Origin: Sphingomonas echinoides
GTDB lineage: Bacteria > Pseudomonadota > Alphaproteobacteria > Sphingomonadales > Sphingomonadaceae
Direction: 5' to 3'
Assembly (NCBI RefSeq): GCF_029623395.1
Contig: NZ_JAPYKK010000007.1
Location: forward strand, 1 to 64,000
Length of the DNA: 64,000 nt
Part shown: positions 35,164-43,779 of the stretch, piece by piece
Layout: the number at the start of each line of letters is the position of its first letter
Position numbering within the stretch: the first letter of the stretch is position 1
Made by a program: the position numbers and the translations under genes
Notes under the pieces: model-generated
Seen by the model: only the letters and a program-made list of their open reading frames with translations
Databases searched by the model: none
What the model was told of the DNA's origin: nothing

Positions 35164-36564
35164 TCAGAGTTCGCGCAGCTTGATCGACCGGAAGTCGACA
35201 TGATTCCCGTGATCCTGCAACAGGATAGGACCCTGGTCGGCTTCCCCGAAATTGGAATATTTGGCATATTTGCTCTGCGCGACCAGCGCGCGGAAGACGG
35301 GCGACCCGCGCTCATACTCGACCATCTTGAAGCCGTTGAGCCAATGCTCGACATGCGTGCCCCGCACCACCAGCACCGCCCGGTTCCATTCCCCCGGAGG
35401 ATTGACCCGCTTCCCAGCGTTGGCCGGATCCGACAGATTGCGCGCCGCGATCATGTCGTACAGCGATCCAACAGTGCGATTGCCGTCGCGCCCCATCTTG
35501 GCATCCGGGTGGTTCGCGTCATCAAGCAATTGATATTCCAGTCCAATCGCCGGACCGCCCTTCGCCAAAGCAGGATCGATCAGATATTTGATCCCGCTGT
35601 TCGCCCCCTGGGTCAGCCGGAAATCGACCGAAAGCTCGAAATTGCGATAGCTGCGCGTGGTGATGATATCGCCGCCGCCCGACCCCTCGACGCTCAGCAA
35701 GCCGTTGGCGACCGACCACCCCTTGGGAAAAGCGGGCGCCGCAAAACTGCGCCAGCCTGCCGTCGTCCGACCGTCCCACAACAGCTTCCACCCGGCACGG
35801 CGTTCGCCCTCGGACAGTTGGTTCGATTGCCACCCCTGTTGTGGAATGGTCGTCGCGGGCATCGCGTAACGTGCTGGATTATCAATGATCATTCGCACGC
35901 TCTTGAGGCGCACTTCAGGGTGTTGTGCCGCATCCGCATCGGGAATCGCATGAACCTGGAACGCGATGAACCCGCGTGCATCCACATCGTCGACCACGTC
36001 CGCTGCGGGCACGCCGTTGATCCACGTCCGCAACCGGTTGCCGATCGCCTCGACGCGGTAATGATTCCAGCCGCCCGACACGAAGGTCGCGCGCGCCGGC
36101 TCGTTGCGGCCGAGCGTGTACAGCCATTGCCGTCGCTGTTCGTCGTAAAGCCCGCCACTCCACCGGCGCGGCGAGGGATCGATCTCCGCCTGATAGCCGA
36201 ACACGACTCCCTTGCGGTAATCCGGGCGGCTCTGCCCGCGAATCATCACGCCGGAATTGAGTTTGGGGTCGGTCTTGGCGTCGAACTCGATGATGAAATC
36301 GCCGTACTTCGTATCGGACACCAGCCAGCTGTTGGTTGCCCCAGGCATCGCCCGCCCGACGAGTTCCCCGTTGTCGACGCTATAATCCGCCTTGCCGCCA
36401 GTGACATGCCAACCCGCCAGCCCTGCGCGCGGCGTGACGTTCTGCCACGGGGCGCTGGCTTGCGACGCCGTCGTCGCGGGTGTGGCTTGCGATACCGCCT
36501 GGACGGATGCGACCGCCATCAACGGCAGTGCCGCAATGGCCAGGAATGTGAGCGGTCGAGTCAT
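35164..36564 (-). CDS. Secreted double DUF1080 (3-keto-disaccharide hydrolase-like) protein
   Basis: A 466-residue exported protein with a signal peptide (MTRPLTFLAIAALPLMAVASVQA) and two jelly-roll DUF1080 domains (about 40-235 and 255-466). Each has the family pattern of a buried Trp, then GDFIIEFDAK or NFELSVDFRL, and a substrate-face region (NSGVMIRG, NSGIKYLI). DUF1080 (concanavalin-like) proteins include enzymes that cleave 3-keto-glycosides made by sugar 3-dehydrogenases. First gene of the five-gene minus-strand operon. Its promoter region, shared with the FadR-type gene, contains the palindrome at 36688. Confidence 0.86.
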   Translation of the reverse strand: MTRPLTFLAIAALPLMAVASVQAVSQATPATTASQASAPWQNVTPRAGLAGWHVTGGKADYSVDNGELVGRAMPGATNSWLVSDTKYGDFIIEFDAKTDPKLNSGVMIRGQSRPDYRKGVVFGYQAEIDPSPRRWSGGLYDEQRRQWLYTLGRNEPARATFVSGGWNHYRVEAIGNRLRTWINGVPAADVVDDVDARGFIAFQVHAIPDADAAQHPEVRLKSVRMIIDNPARYAMPATTIPQQGWQSNQLSEGERRAGWKLLWDGRTTAGWRSFAAPAFPKGWSVANGLLSVEGSGGGDIITTRSYRNFELSVDFRLTQGANSGIKYLIDPALAKGGPAIGLEYQLLDDANHPDAKMGRDGNRTVGSLYDMIAARNLSDPANAGKRVNPPGEWNRAVLVVRGTHVEHWLNGFKMVEYERGSPVFRALVAQSKYAKYSNFGEADQGPILLQDHGNHVDFRSIKLREL

Positions 36565-36687
36565 AGCGCCTCCCCTGTTCTATCGCCGACCGTACGCATC
36601 GGGACATCCCACCTCGAAAGGTTCGGTCCTGCCGCGCCGTCTGGTCTGGTCGAGCCTTTGCGGCCTCTCGTCCGAACTTCAGTAAGT

Positions 36688-36702
36688 TGTGGTCGGACCA
36701 CA
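36688..36702. promoter_or_regulatory. FadR-type operator in divergent promoter
   Basis: TGTGGTCGGACCACA is a perfect 15-bp palindrome with a central G, containing the TGGTC-N-GACCA core recognised by FadR-subfamily GntR regulators. It sits in the 283-bp region between the DUF1080 operon and the divergent GntR gene, so it is the likely autoregulatory and operon-control site. Confidence 0.65.
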
Positions 36703-36847
36703 CGCAATAGGATTGTAAGACATTTCTACGCAAAGTGTGCGATTCGAGGTGGACAGGCCTTGACGATCGGCCGCGTGGCGCGAAGGAACAAGGGGCGTTT
36801 TCGCGCGGATGATCCTTCGCTTCGCCGGCGAAAATGGGAGGTAGTCG

Positions 36848-37594
36848 ATGAACATGGCTGAAGGCGGCGGCAAGCTGTACCGCAAGATCGTACAGGCGAT
36901 CCTCGCGGATATTGCCGATGGCACGTTCCCGGTCGGATCGCGGCTGCCCGCCGAACGCGACCTGACGGACCGCTTCCAGGTCAGCCGTCCGACGATCCGA
37001 GAAGCGATGATCGCGCTCGAAATGAAAGGCCTGGTCGAGGCGCGCAAGGGATCCGGCGTCTTCGTGCTCGCCGCCTCGACGATCGACGAGGACAAGGAAC
37101 TCGACATCGGCGCATTCGAGATTACCGAAGCGCGGCGCTTGCTGGAAGGCGAAGTCGCCGCCGTTGCCGCAACCGAAATCGACGAAGCGCAGCTAGGCGA
37201 ACTGCGCACGTTGTTGGCGCAAATGGCGCAGGACGACACTGCCGCCGCCGAAGCCGCCGACCGGCGTTTCCACATCGCAATCGCCGAAGCGACGGGCAAT
37301 GCGGTGATCATTTCGGCGGTCACCGACTTCTGGGACATGCGCTTCCGCTCGCCGCTCGCGCGCGAAGTGCTGGTCAAGGCGGGCAGTCTCGGCACGGAGA
37401 GTCGCATGGCCGAGCACGGCCGTATCCTTGCCGCGCTCGAAGCGCGTTCGCCGGTCGACGCCCGCACCGCGATGCGCGACCATCTCGCCCGGCTGATCGA
37501 CCATCTGCTCGACGTCACGGAAACCGAAGCGGTCGAGCGCGCGCGCGCGGAAACCAACCAGCGCCGCCGTGCGCTGGCCAGGCGGTCCGTCTAG
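36848..37594 (+). CDS. FadR-subfamily GntR transcriptional regulator
   Basis: A 248-residue regulator. The N-terminal winged helix-turn-helix is in SRLPAERDLTDRFQVSRPTI, ending with GLVEARKGSGVFV. The C-terminal FCD ligand-binding domain has its acidic/His metal-site pattern (ADRRFHIAIAEATGN, EHGRILAALEA, AMRDHLARL). FCD regulators usually sense organic acids or sugar acids such as uronates, and uxuA lies downstream. The start follows GGGAGGTAGTCG. Divergent from the DUF1080 operon and followed by a TonB receptor, both plausible targets. Confidence 0.93.
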   Translation: MNMAEGGGKLYRKIVQAILADIADGTFPVGSRLPAERDLTDRFQVSRPTIREAMIALEMKGLVEARKGSGVFVLAASTIDEDKELDIGAFEITEARRLLEGEVAAVAATEIDEAQLGELRTLLAQMAQDDTAAAEAADRRFHIAIAEATGNAVIISAVTDFWDMRFRSPLAREVLVKAGSLGTESRMAEHGRILAALEARSPVDARTAMRDHLARLIDHLLDVTETEAVERARAETNQRRRALARRSV

Positions 37595-37632
37595 CCCTCC
37601 CGCCCCCGGACTTCCCTGACCAAATCTAACGG

Positions 37633-37656
37633 CATTGTCATACGCGAATGGCAATG
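37633..37656. promoter_or_regulatory. Inverted repeat upstream of TonB receptor
   Basis: CATTGTCA and TGGCAATG (7 of 8 complementary) flank an 8-base centre about 95 bp before the receptor start. Possible operator, not of the same exact form as the 36688 palindrome. Confidence 0.35.
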
Positions 37657-37750
37657 ATACCTACCCTTTCAGCCAACCGATCAAACCAGGTGGCAGGTCA
37701 GGGCTTGGGCAACGGATACCCCGTAGGCCCGAGCAAAAAGGGAGAGGGAT

Positions 37751-40700
37751 ATGCGCTGCACAAGCTTCGATAAGCCGCGTCTGCTTATCACGACGAGCGT
37801 CATCGGCCTGCTGATGGCGACGCCCGCCTTCGGGCAGCAAGCCGTCAACCCCGTCCCCGCCCCGCCCAGTGGCCAGACCATCGACCAGGATCGCAGGGAT
37901 CCCTCCCAGGCTGCGCCCGGCACCACCGTCGATTCTCCCGCGAACGACGATATCGTCGTCACCGGCTTCCGCGCCTCGCTCAATAACGCGCTCAACCTCA
38001 AGCGTCGCGAAACCGCCGCGGTCGACAGCATCGTCGCCGAGGACATCGGCAAGTTCCCCGATTCCAATCTCGCCGAGTCGATGCAGCGCATCCCCGGCGT
38101 CGCCCTGTCACGCGGCGATGGCGGCGAGGGTCGCAACATCTCGGTGCGCGGGCTCGGCGCACAATTCACCCGCGTCCGCATCAACGGCATGGAAGGCGTG
38201 TCGCAGGTCAGCGGCAGCGACATCCGCGGCGGCGTGAGCACCGGGCGATCGTTCGATTTCGTCACCTTCCCGACCGAGATCTTCTCTGCGCTGTCGGTGC
38301 GCAAGACGACCTCGGCGGATGTCGAGGAAGGCTCGCTCGGCGCGACCGTCGACCTGCGCGCGCCCAAGCCGTTCGACCAGAAGAAGGATTTTGTCCTCTC
38401 CGCCACCGCGCGCGGGATCTACAACGACATCAGCAAGACGGCGGATCCGCGCCTGTCGGCGTTGGTCTCGAAGAAGTTCTTCGGGGGTACGTTCGGCGTG
38501 CTCGGCAGCGTTGCCTATTCCAAGCGGCACATCGACGAATACGCCTATTCCGCGGCGGACGTCCTGCCCTCCTACGTCGCGGGCCTCGCGCAGACCGTGC
38601 CGACCGCACCGGGCTCGACCACCACCAGCAGCGTGTTGTTCCCCTACTGCACACCCGTTGGCTACACCTACAATGGCGCGGCGGTGAACAGCCCGGGGCC
38701 GAATTACGCGAACAGCGGCAACAACGTCGGCGCGAACGCGGCCAACTGCAGCACCGGCAACCCACGGACCAGCACCAAGGAAGCCTATGATTACATCATG
38801 AGCCGCAAGGGCGTGTCGGGTCGCCCCGGCGGCGGCGTGTTCCTGCCGCGCCTCCCGCGCCCGGCGAAATCGAGCCAGGTGCAGGAACGCATCGCCGGCT
38901 CGCTGACGCTGCAATGGAAGCCGGACGACCGCACCGATATCTCGCTCGACGGCTTGTATGCGCGGTTCAAGGTCGACCGCCTCGACACCTATCTCGACGC
39001 GCGCTCGATGGGCCGCACCGCGTCGAACAACGGGCAACCGATGATGTCGGTCCGCGAAATCGAGGTCGATGATCTCGGCTCGCTGGTGCACGGCGTGTGG
39101 GACGGCGTCGATCTGCGCTCGGAAATGCAGAACGAGAAGTTCACCTCGACCTTCCGACAGGCCAATTTCAACGTGGACCATCGCTTCACCGATACGTTCC
39201 GCGTCTATGGCCTCGCGGGCATTTCGGATTCGGTCCTGCAATCCAACCGCCTTCAGGTCGCGATGGATTCGAACGACACCGACAATTTCTCGATCGATTT
39301 CCGCGACAGCCCCAATATTCCCAAGCTCGGCTACGGCGTCGATCTGACCGACCCGTCGATCTATGCTTATGGCCCGCCGCTCGCCGACGGCAACCAGCGC
39401 GGGCAGATCTCCTATTTCGATCGCCGCAACACCATCGTCAGCAAGACGTTCGAGCTCAACACCGAATGGGAGGCGACCCCCGGTTTCACGCTGCAGACGG
39501 GCGGGCAATATCGCACCGGAGACTATACCCAGCGCCAGCTCAACCAGACGCCGGCGTTCAGCCTGCCGCGCGCACTGCCCGCAAACGTCGCGCTGCGCGA
39601 CTTGACCTTCACCACCACCGGGATTTCCAGCAACCTCGGCGGCAAGATGCAGGATTTCGCCGCGATCGACCCCGACAAGTTCAAGGCCGCGGTTAATTTC
39701 GACAGCTTCCCGCTGTGTGGGATCGAATGCGGCAGCCTGTATGGCAAGGTCAACGAACGCTACGCCTCGGGATATCTGATGGTGAAGTTCAACACCGAGG
39801 ACCGGCTGCCGATCGGGATCCGCGGCGACGTCGGCGTCCGCTACATCTCCACCAACCTGCATACCGAAGGCGTCATTCCGACCGCGGCACCGGCAGGGTC
39901 GGTCTATCCCACGATCGGCGTGATCTCGCGCGTCGACCGCGATTATGACGACTGGCTGCCCTCGGCGAACGTCGCGTTCGACATCACCTCCAACTTGATC
40001 GGGCGTCTCTCGGCCGCGCGCGTGATGTCGCGTCCGTCCTACGGTCAGTTGATCCCGGCCGGCAGCGTCAACGTCGCGATCCGCACCGGATCGTTCAGCA
40101 ACCCGTTCCTCGATCCGATCCGCGCCAACACGTTCGACGCCGCGCTCGAATGGTATTTCGCGCCAGGATCGCTGATCTCGGTCGCGTATTTCCACAAGAA
40201 CATCGAAACCTACATTCAGAACACCACGCAATTGCTGCCATTCCGCGACTTGGGGTTGCCGGATTCGTTGCTGGTCAACAGCAATGCGACGCCGGACGAA
40301 CTGTTCAACGTCTCGCGCAGCACCAACACGCCGGGCGGGCCGCTCCGCGGGTTCGAAGCGAACGTCCAGTTGCCGCTGCGCTTCCTGCCGGGGCCGCTGC
40401 GCAACCTTGGGGTGCTCGCCAACTTCACGCGAGTGCGGTCGAACATCAATTACATCCTGCAGAGCGTCAACGGCGTCGCGACCTTGACCCGCACCGCGCC
40501 GCTGGTCGGCCTGTCGCCCGAAACCGCGAGCGGCACGGTGTATTACGAGGACAAGAAGTTCAGCATCCGCTCGACCATCAATTATCGCTCGGGCTATCTC
40601 ACCAGCATCCCGGGCCCGCAGGACAGCGACGCGGTCGGCTCCCCGAAGACGATCTTCGTCGACGCTTCGGCCTCGTACAACCTCAACGACCATATCAAGC

Positions 40701-40828
40701 TGATCGCCGAGGTTTCGAACATCACCAACGAACAGAACAATCTGTACACCGACAGCACGCGGCAGGACCCGCTGTACACGTCGACGTTCGGGCGCACCTA
40801 CGCCCTGGCGGTCAACTTCCAGTTCTGA
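37751..40828 (+). CDS. TonB-dependent outer-membrane receptor
   Basis: A 1025-residue receptor. It has a signal peptide (LLITTSVIGLLMATPAFG), a spacer, then a TonB-box-like DIVVTGFRASLNNAL and a plug (about 85-230; NLAESMQRIPGVALSR, ISVRGLGAQFTRVRINGM). The long beta-barrel ends YALAVNFQF. The EDIGKFPDSNLAES motif is typical of the sphingomonad/xanthomonad oligosaccharide-receptor class. Starts after GGGAGAGGGAT. Located between the FadR-type regulator and uxuA, so likely substrates are uronate-containing oligosaccharides. This is inferred from position only. Confidence 0.94.
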   Translation: MRCTSFDKPRLLITTSVIGLLMATPAFGQQAVNPVPAPPSGQTIDQDRRDPSQAAPGTTVDSPANDDIVVTGFRASLNNALNLKRRETAAVDSIVAEDIGKFPDSNLAESMQRIPGVALSRGDGGEGRNISVRGLGAQFTRVRINGMEGVSQVSGSDIRGGVSTGRSFDFVTFPTEIFSALSVRKTTSADVEEGSLGATVDLRAPKPFDQKKDFVLSATARGIYNDISKTADPRLSALVSKKFFGGTFGVLGSVAYSKRHIDEYAYSAADVLPSYVAGLAQTVPTAPGSTTTSSVLFPYCTPVGYTYNGAAVNSPGPNYANSGNNVGANAANCSTGNPRTSTKEAYDYIMSRKGVSGRPGGGVFLPRLPRPAKSSQVQERIAGSLTLQWKPDDRTDISLDGLYARFKVDRLDTYLDARSMGRTASNNGQPMMSVREIEVDDLGSLVHGVWDGVDLRSEMQNEKFTSTFRQANFNVDHRFTDTFRVYGLAGISDSVLQSNRLQVAMDSNDTDNFSIDFRDSPNIPKLGYGVDLTDPSIYAYGPPLADGNQRGQISYFDRRNTIVSKTFELNTEWEATPGFTLQTGGQYRTGDYTQRQLNQTPAFSLPRALPANVALRDLTFTTTGISSNLGGKMQDFAAIDPDKFKAAVNFDSFPLCGIECGSLYGKVNERYASGYLMVKFNTEDRLPIGIRGDVGVRYISTNLHTEGVIPTAAPAGSVYPTIGVISRVDRDYDDWLPSANVAFDITSNLIGRLSAARVMSRPSYGQLIPAGSVNVAIRTGSFSNPFLDPIRANTFDAALEWYFAPGSLISVAYFHKNIETYIQNTTQLLPFRDLGLPDSLLVNSNATPDELFNVSRSTNTPGGPLRGFEANVQLPLRFLPGPLRNLGVLANFTRVRSNINYILQSVNGVATLTRTAPLVGLSPETASGTVYYEDKKFSIRSTINYRSGYLTSIPGPQDSDAVGSPKTIFVDASASYNLNDHIKLIAEVSNITNEQNNLYTDSTRQDPLYTSTFGRTYALAVNFQF

Positions 40829-40839
40829 CCGGCAACCAT

Positions 40840-40878
40840 GGGTTGCGGATCGCCTCGGCGGCCGCAACCCGTTCTTCT
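40840..40878 (+). terminator. Probable terminator after TonB receptor
   Basis: A 9-bp stem GGGTTGCGG/CCGCAACCC (40840-40848 with 40862-40870) begins 12 bp after the stop and is followed by a T-rich stretch (GTTCTTCT). The T-run is interrupted, so efficiency may be partial. The following 41 kb region up to uxuA shows no other gene. Confidence 0.55.
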
Positions 40879-41056
40879 CAATACCGTTTCCCGAACCGCG
40901 CGGATCACGCGGGAACACCCACGCGGCCCATCGATCAAGATGGCCTTACCAATTCATTGCTTCTGGCCTATCAAATTGTCTGCTGCTAACAAACCGCGGA
41001 TCTGCTGTGGACGCGTCGTCCCAAGCCATTGCGGAGGGAGACTATTGACGGTGTTG

Positions 41057-42241
41057 ATGACTGAAACGATGCGCTGGTTCGGACCGTCCGATCCCGTAAC
41101 CCTGCGCGACATTCGACAGGCGGGTGCGACCGGAATCGTGACCGCGCTGCACGAAATTCCCAACGGCGATGTCTGGCCGCGCGACGTCATCATGGCGCGC
41201 AAGCAGATGATCGAGGCCGCTGGCCTGGTCTGGTCGGTCGTCGAGAGCCTTCCCGTCCATGACGCGCTGAAGACCCGTGGGCAGGATTGGGACGGGCTGA
41301 TCGACCGCTACCGTCAAAGCCTGGTCAACCTCGCAGAGTGCGGCATCCACGTCGTCACCTATAATTTCATGCCATTGCTCGACTGGACCCGGACCGATCT
41401 GGCCTGGGCGATGCCCGACGGTGCGCTCGCGTTGCGGTTCGAGCTAGAGGCGGCCGCGGTGTTCGACCTGCACATCCTGCGCCGGCCCGGTGCCGAAAAC
41501 GACTATAGCCCGGCAGTACGCGACCGCGCCGCACGCCGGTTCGAGGGAATGTCCGACGCCGAACGTCGTCTGCTGGACCGCACGATCATTGCGGGTCTGC
41601 CGGGTAGCGAGGAGACTTTCACCACCGAGCGATTCCTCGAAGCGCTCGGCCAATATGACGGAGTGGACGCGGACGCGCTGCGCGCCAATCATGTCGCCTT
41701 TCTGGAGGCAGTCTGCCCGCTCGCGGACGAGCTCGGGATCCGGCTGGTCGTCCATCCCGACGATCCCCCCTTCGCCCTGTTCGGCCTCCCCCGCGTCGTC
41801 AGCACCGAAGCCGACCTCGTCCGCCTGTTCGAGCGCGTCCCCAATCGTTCCAACGGACTGTGCTTCTGCGCGGGGTCGCTCGGCGTGCGCGCCGACAACG
41901 ATCTTCCCGGGATGATCGATCGCCTGGGGGACCGGATCGGCTTCCTGCATTTGCGCTCGGTCCAGCGCGAGCCCGATGATGCGTTCCACGAAGCGGCGCA
42001 TCTCGCCGGGAGCGCGGGCATGATTGATCTCGTCGCGGCGGTCCATGCGCTGCAAGCACGCGAAGGACGGTCGATCCCGATGCGGCCGGACCACGGCCAC
42101 CAGATGCTCGATGATCTGTCCAAGCAGACGTTGCCGGGCTACTCCCTGCTCGGCCGTATGCGCGGGCTGGCGGAGCTGCGCGGGCTGGAACGCGGCATCG
42201 CCTATGCCACGGAACGCGCGCGCGACCGGAGTGCCGCCTGA
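41057..42241 (+). CDS. uxuA: Mannonate dehydratase
   Basis: A roughly 394-residue TIM-barrel enzyme that dehydrates D-mannonate to 2-keto-3-deoxygluconate in glucuronate breakdown. The N-terminus [24 protein letters not shown] region ([20 protein letters not shown]) aligns with E. coli UxuA. Metal-site segments are present: [31 protein letters not shown] and the MRPDHGHQM end region. The ATG at 41057 gives the family N-terminus. The TTG at 41045 and GTG at 41051 are closer to the GGAGGGAG ribosome binding site and may be the real start. Next to a hexuronate-type MFS carrier, but no UxaC or UxuB is in view. Confidence 0.93.
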   Translation: MTETMRWFGPSDPVTLRDIRQAGATGIVTALHEIPNGDVWPRDVIMARKQMIEAAGLVWSVVESLPVHDALKTRGQDWDGLIDRYRQSLVNLAECGIHVVTYNFMPLLDWTRTDLAWAMPDGALALRFELEAAAVFDLHILRRPGAENDYSPAVRDRAARRFEGMSDAERRLLDRTIIAGLPGSEETFTTERFLEALGQYDGVDADALRANHVAFLEAVCPLADELGIRLVVHPDDPPFALFGLPRVVSTEADLVRLFERVPNRSNGLCFCAGSLGVRADNDLPGMIDRLGDRIGFLHLRSVQREPDDAFHEAAHLAGSAGMIDLVAAVHALQAREGRSIPMRPDHGHQMLDDLSKQTLPGYSLLGRMRGLAELRGLERGIAYATERARDRSAA

Positions 42242-42287
42242 CCGAACCGAACCACACCAACGCCGAATTTTTGATACCCCATAAAAA

Positions 42288-43613
42288 ATGACCGCAGGGA
42301 GAGCGCGCGTGGACGGATCAACAGGAGCTGTAGGTTCGGCCCCGGACATCGCGCCACCGCTGCGCGCGGGCGGCAACGTGCGCTGGGTCATTTGCGCGCT
42401 GCTCTTCTTCGCAACGACGATCAACTATATCGATCGGCAGGTCATCGGCATTCTCAAGCCGACGTTGCAGGGTGAACTCGGCTGGTCCGAGGTCGATTAC
42501 GGCACGATCGTCTTCTGGTTCCAGGCGGCGTATGCGATCGGCCTGTTGCTGTGCGGTCCGGTGATCGACCGGATCGGGTCCAAACTCGGTTACGCCGCTG
42601 CAATCACCGTCTGGAGCCTGGCAGCGCTGGCGCACGCGCTAGTGCGCAGTCCTGGTGGGTTCGCGACGATGCGTTTCGCGCTCGGGCTCGGCGAGTCGGC
42701 GAATTTTCCCGCCGCGATCAAGTCGGTCGCCGAATGGTTTCCCAAGAAAGAGCGCGCCCTTGCCGCCGGCATCCTCAACGCAGGCGCCAATGTCGGCGCG
42801 ATCGCGACCCCGATCATCGTTCCCATCATCGCGCTCACCTACGGGTGGCAGGCGGCGTTCATCGGGACCGGGCTGCTCGGTTTCATCTGGCTGGCAGCAT
42901 GGCTCGCCTTCTACCGTGCGCCCGAACACCATCCACGCCTGAGCCAGCAGGAACTCGCCTATATCACCAGCGATCAGGATAATGACGCCGGCGCCGCCCC
43001 CATTCCGTGGCGCGACCTGTTCCGGCGGCGCGCGACCTGGTCGTTCGTCTGCGCGAAGTTCCTGACCGATCCGGTATGGTATCTCTTCCTGTTCTGGCTC
43101 CCCGACTTCTTCGCCAAGCGCCACGGACTCGACCTCAAGACGTTCGGACCGCCATTGATCGCGGTATATCTGCTCGCCGACGTCGGCAGTATCGGCGGCG
43201 GATGGCTGTCATCCGCGCTCATTAAGCGCGGTTTCAGCGTCAATGCGGGGCGAAAGCTCGCCCTGCTGGTCTGCGCGCTGGGCGTTCTCCCGATCATGTT
43301 CGCGAGCACCGTTTCCAGTCTCGTCGCAGCGGTGGCGATCATCGGCCTCGCCGCGGCGGCGCATCAGGGTTGGTCGTCCAACCTCTACACGATGGTTTCC
43401 GATACGTTCCCCAAGAGTTCGGTCGCCTCTGTGATGGGGATCGGCGGCGCGGCGGGCGCGGTCGGCGGGATGATCATGGCGCGCTATGTCGGCCATGTGC
43501 TGGAGACCGTCGGCAGCTACGCGCCCGTGTTCGTCTGGGCTGGTACCGCCTATCTGCTCGCGCTGGCGATCGTCCACGTCCTGGTCCCGCGGCTGGATCC
43601 GAAGGCGGTCTGA
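42288..43613 (+). CDS. MFS transporter, hexuronate/ExuT-like (ACS family)
   Basis: A 441-residue 12-helix carrier of the anion:cation symporter family. Signatures: INYIDRQVIGILKPTLQGEL in helix 1, FALGLGESANFPAAIKSVAEWFP between helices 4 and 5, and NAGANVGAIATP. This FPAAIK(S/A) pattern is typical of hexuronate and aldohexonate carriers. The ATG at 42288 or the GTG at 42309, which follows a GGGAG site at better spacing, could be the start. It lies 46 bp after uxuA on the same strand and probably imports the uronate or aldonate that UxuA processes. Confidence 0.9.
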   Translation: MTAGRARVDGSTGAVGSAPDIAPPLRAGGNVRWVICALLFFATTINYIDRQVIGILKPTLQGELGWSEVDYGTIVFWFQAAYAIGLLLCGPVIDRIGSKLGYAAAITVWSLAALAHALVRSPGGFATMRFALGLGESANFPAAIKSVAEWFPKKERALAAGILNAGANVGAIATPIIVPIIALTYGWQAAFIGTGLLGFIWLAAWLAFYRAPEHHPRLSQQELAYITSDQDNDAGAAPIPWRDLFRRRATWSFVCAKFLTDPVWYLFLFWLPDFFAKRHGLDLKTFGPPLIAVYLLADVGSIGGGWLSSALIKRGFSVNAGRKLALLVCALGVLPIMFASTVSSLVAAVAIIGLAAAAHQGWSSNLYTMVSDTFPKSSVASVMGIGGAAGAVGGMIMARYVGHVLETVGSYAPVFVWAGTAYLLALAIVHVLVPRLDPKAV

Positions 43614-43712
43614 TTTCGGCCGGGGGTGCACGACGGGAGCAGGCGTCAGGTCGCAAGTTCCAGCGCCGGCAGCACAGCGGCGGGTCAGACGTGCGCTCCC
43701 TGCCGACCCATT

Positions 43713-43754
43713 AAAAAACCACCCTGACCCACGGCGAACCGGAGGTCAGGGTGG
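43713..43754 (-). terminator. Rho-independent terminator of the glycoside dehydrogenase operon
   Basis: Read on the minus strand, an 11-bp perfect stem (CCACCCTGACC with its complement) is followed by six T residues, 25 bp past the GMC gene stop. It is the end of the eight-gene operon starting at 51718. Confidence 0.92.
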
Positions 43755-43779
43755 CATGGCAGTTTACGAGGCCGAACTC

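Noticed and set aside
38108..40918. Long minus-strand frame (about 936 codons) opposite the TonB receptor
   Set aside because: Arg/Val/Asp-rich shadow of the real receptor gene; no recognisable domain or ribosome binding site.
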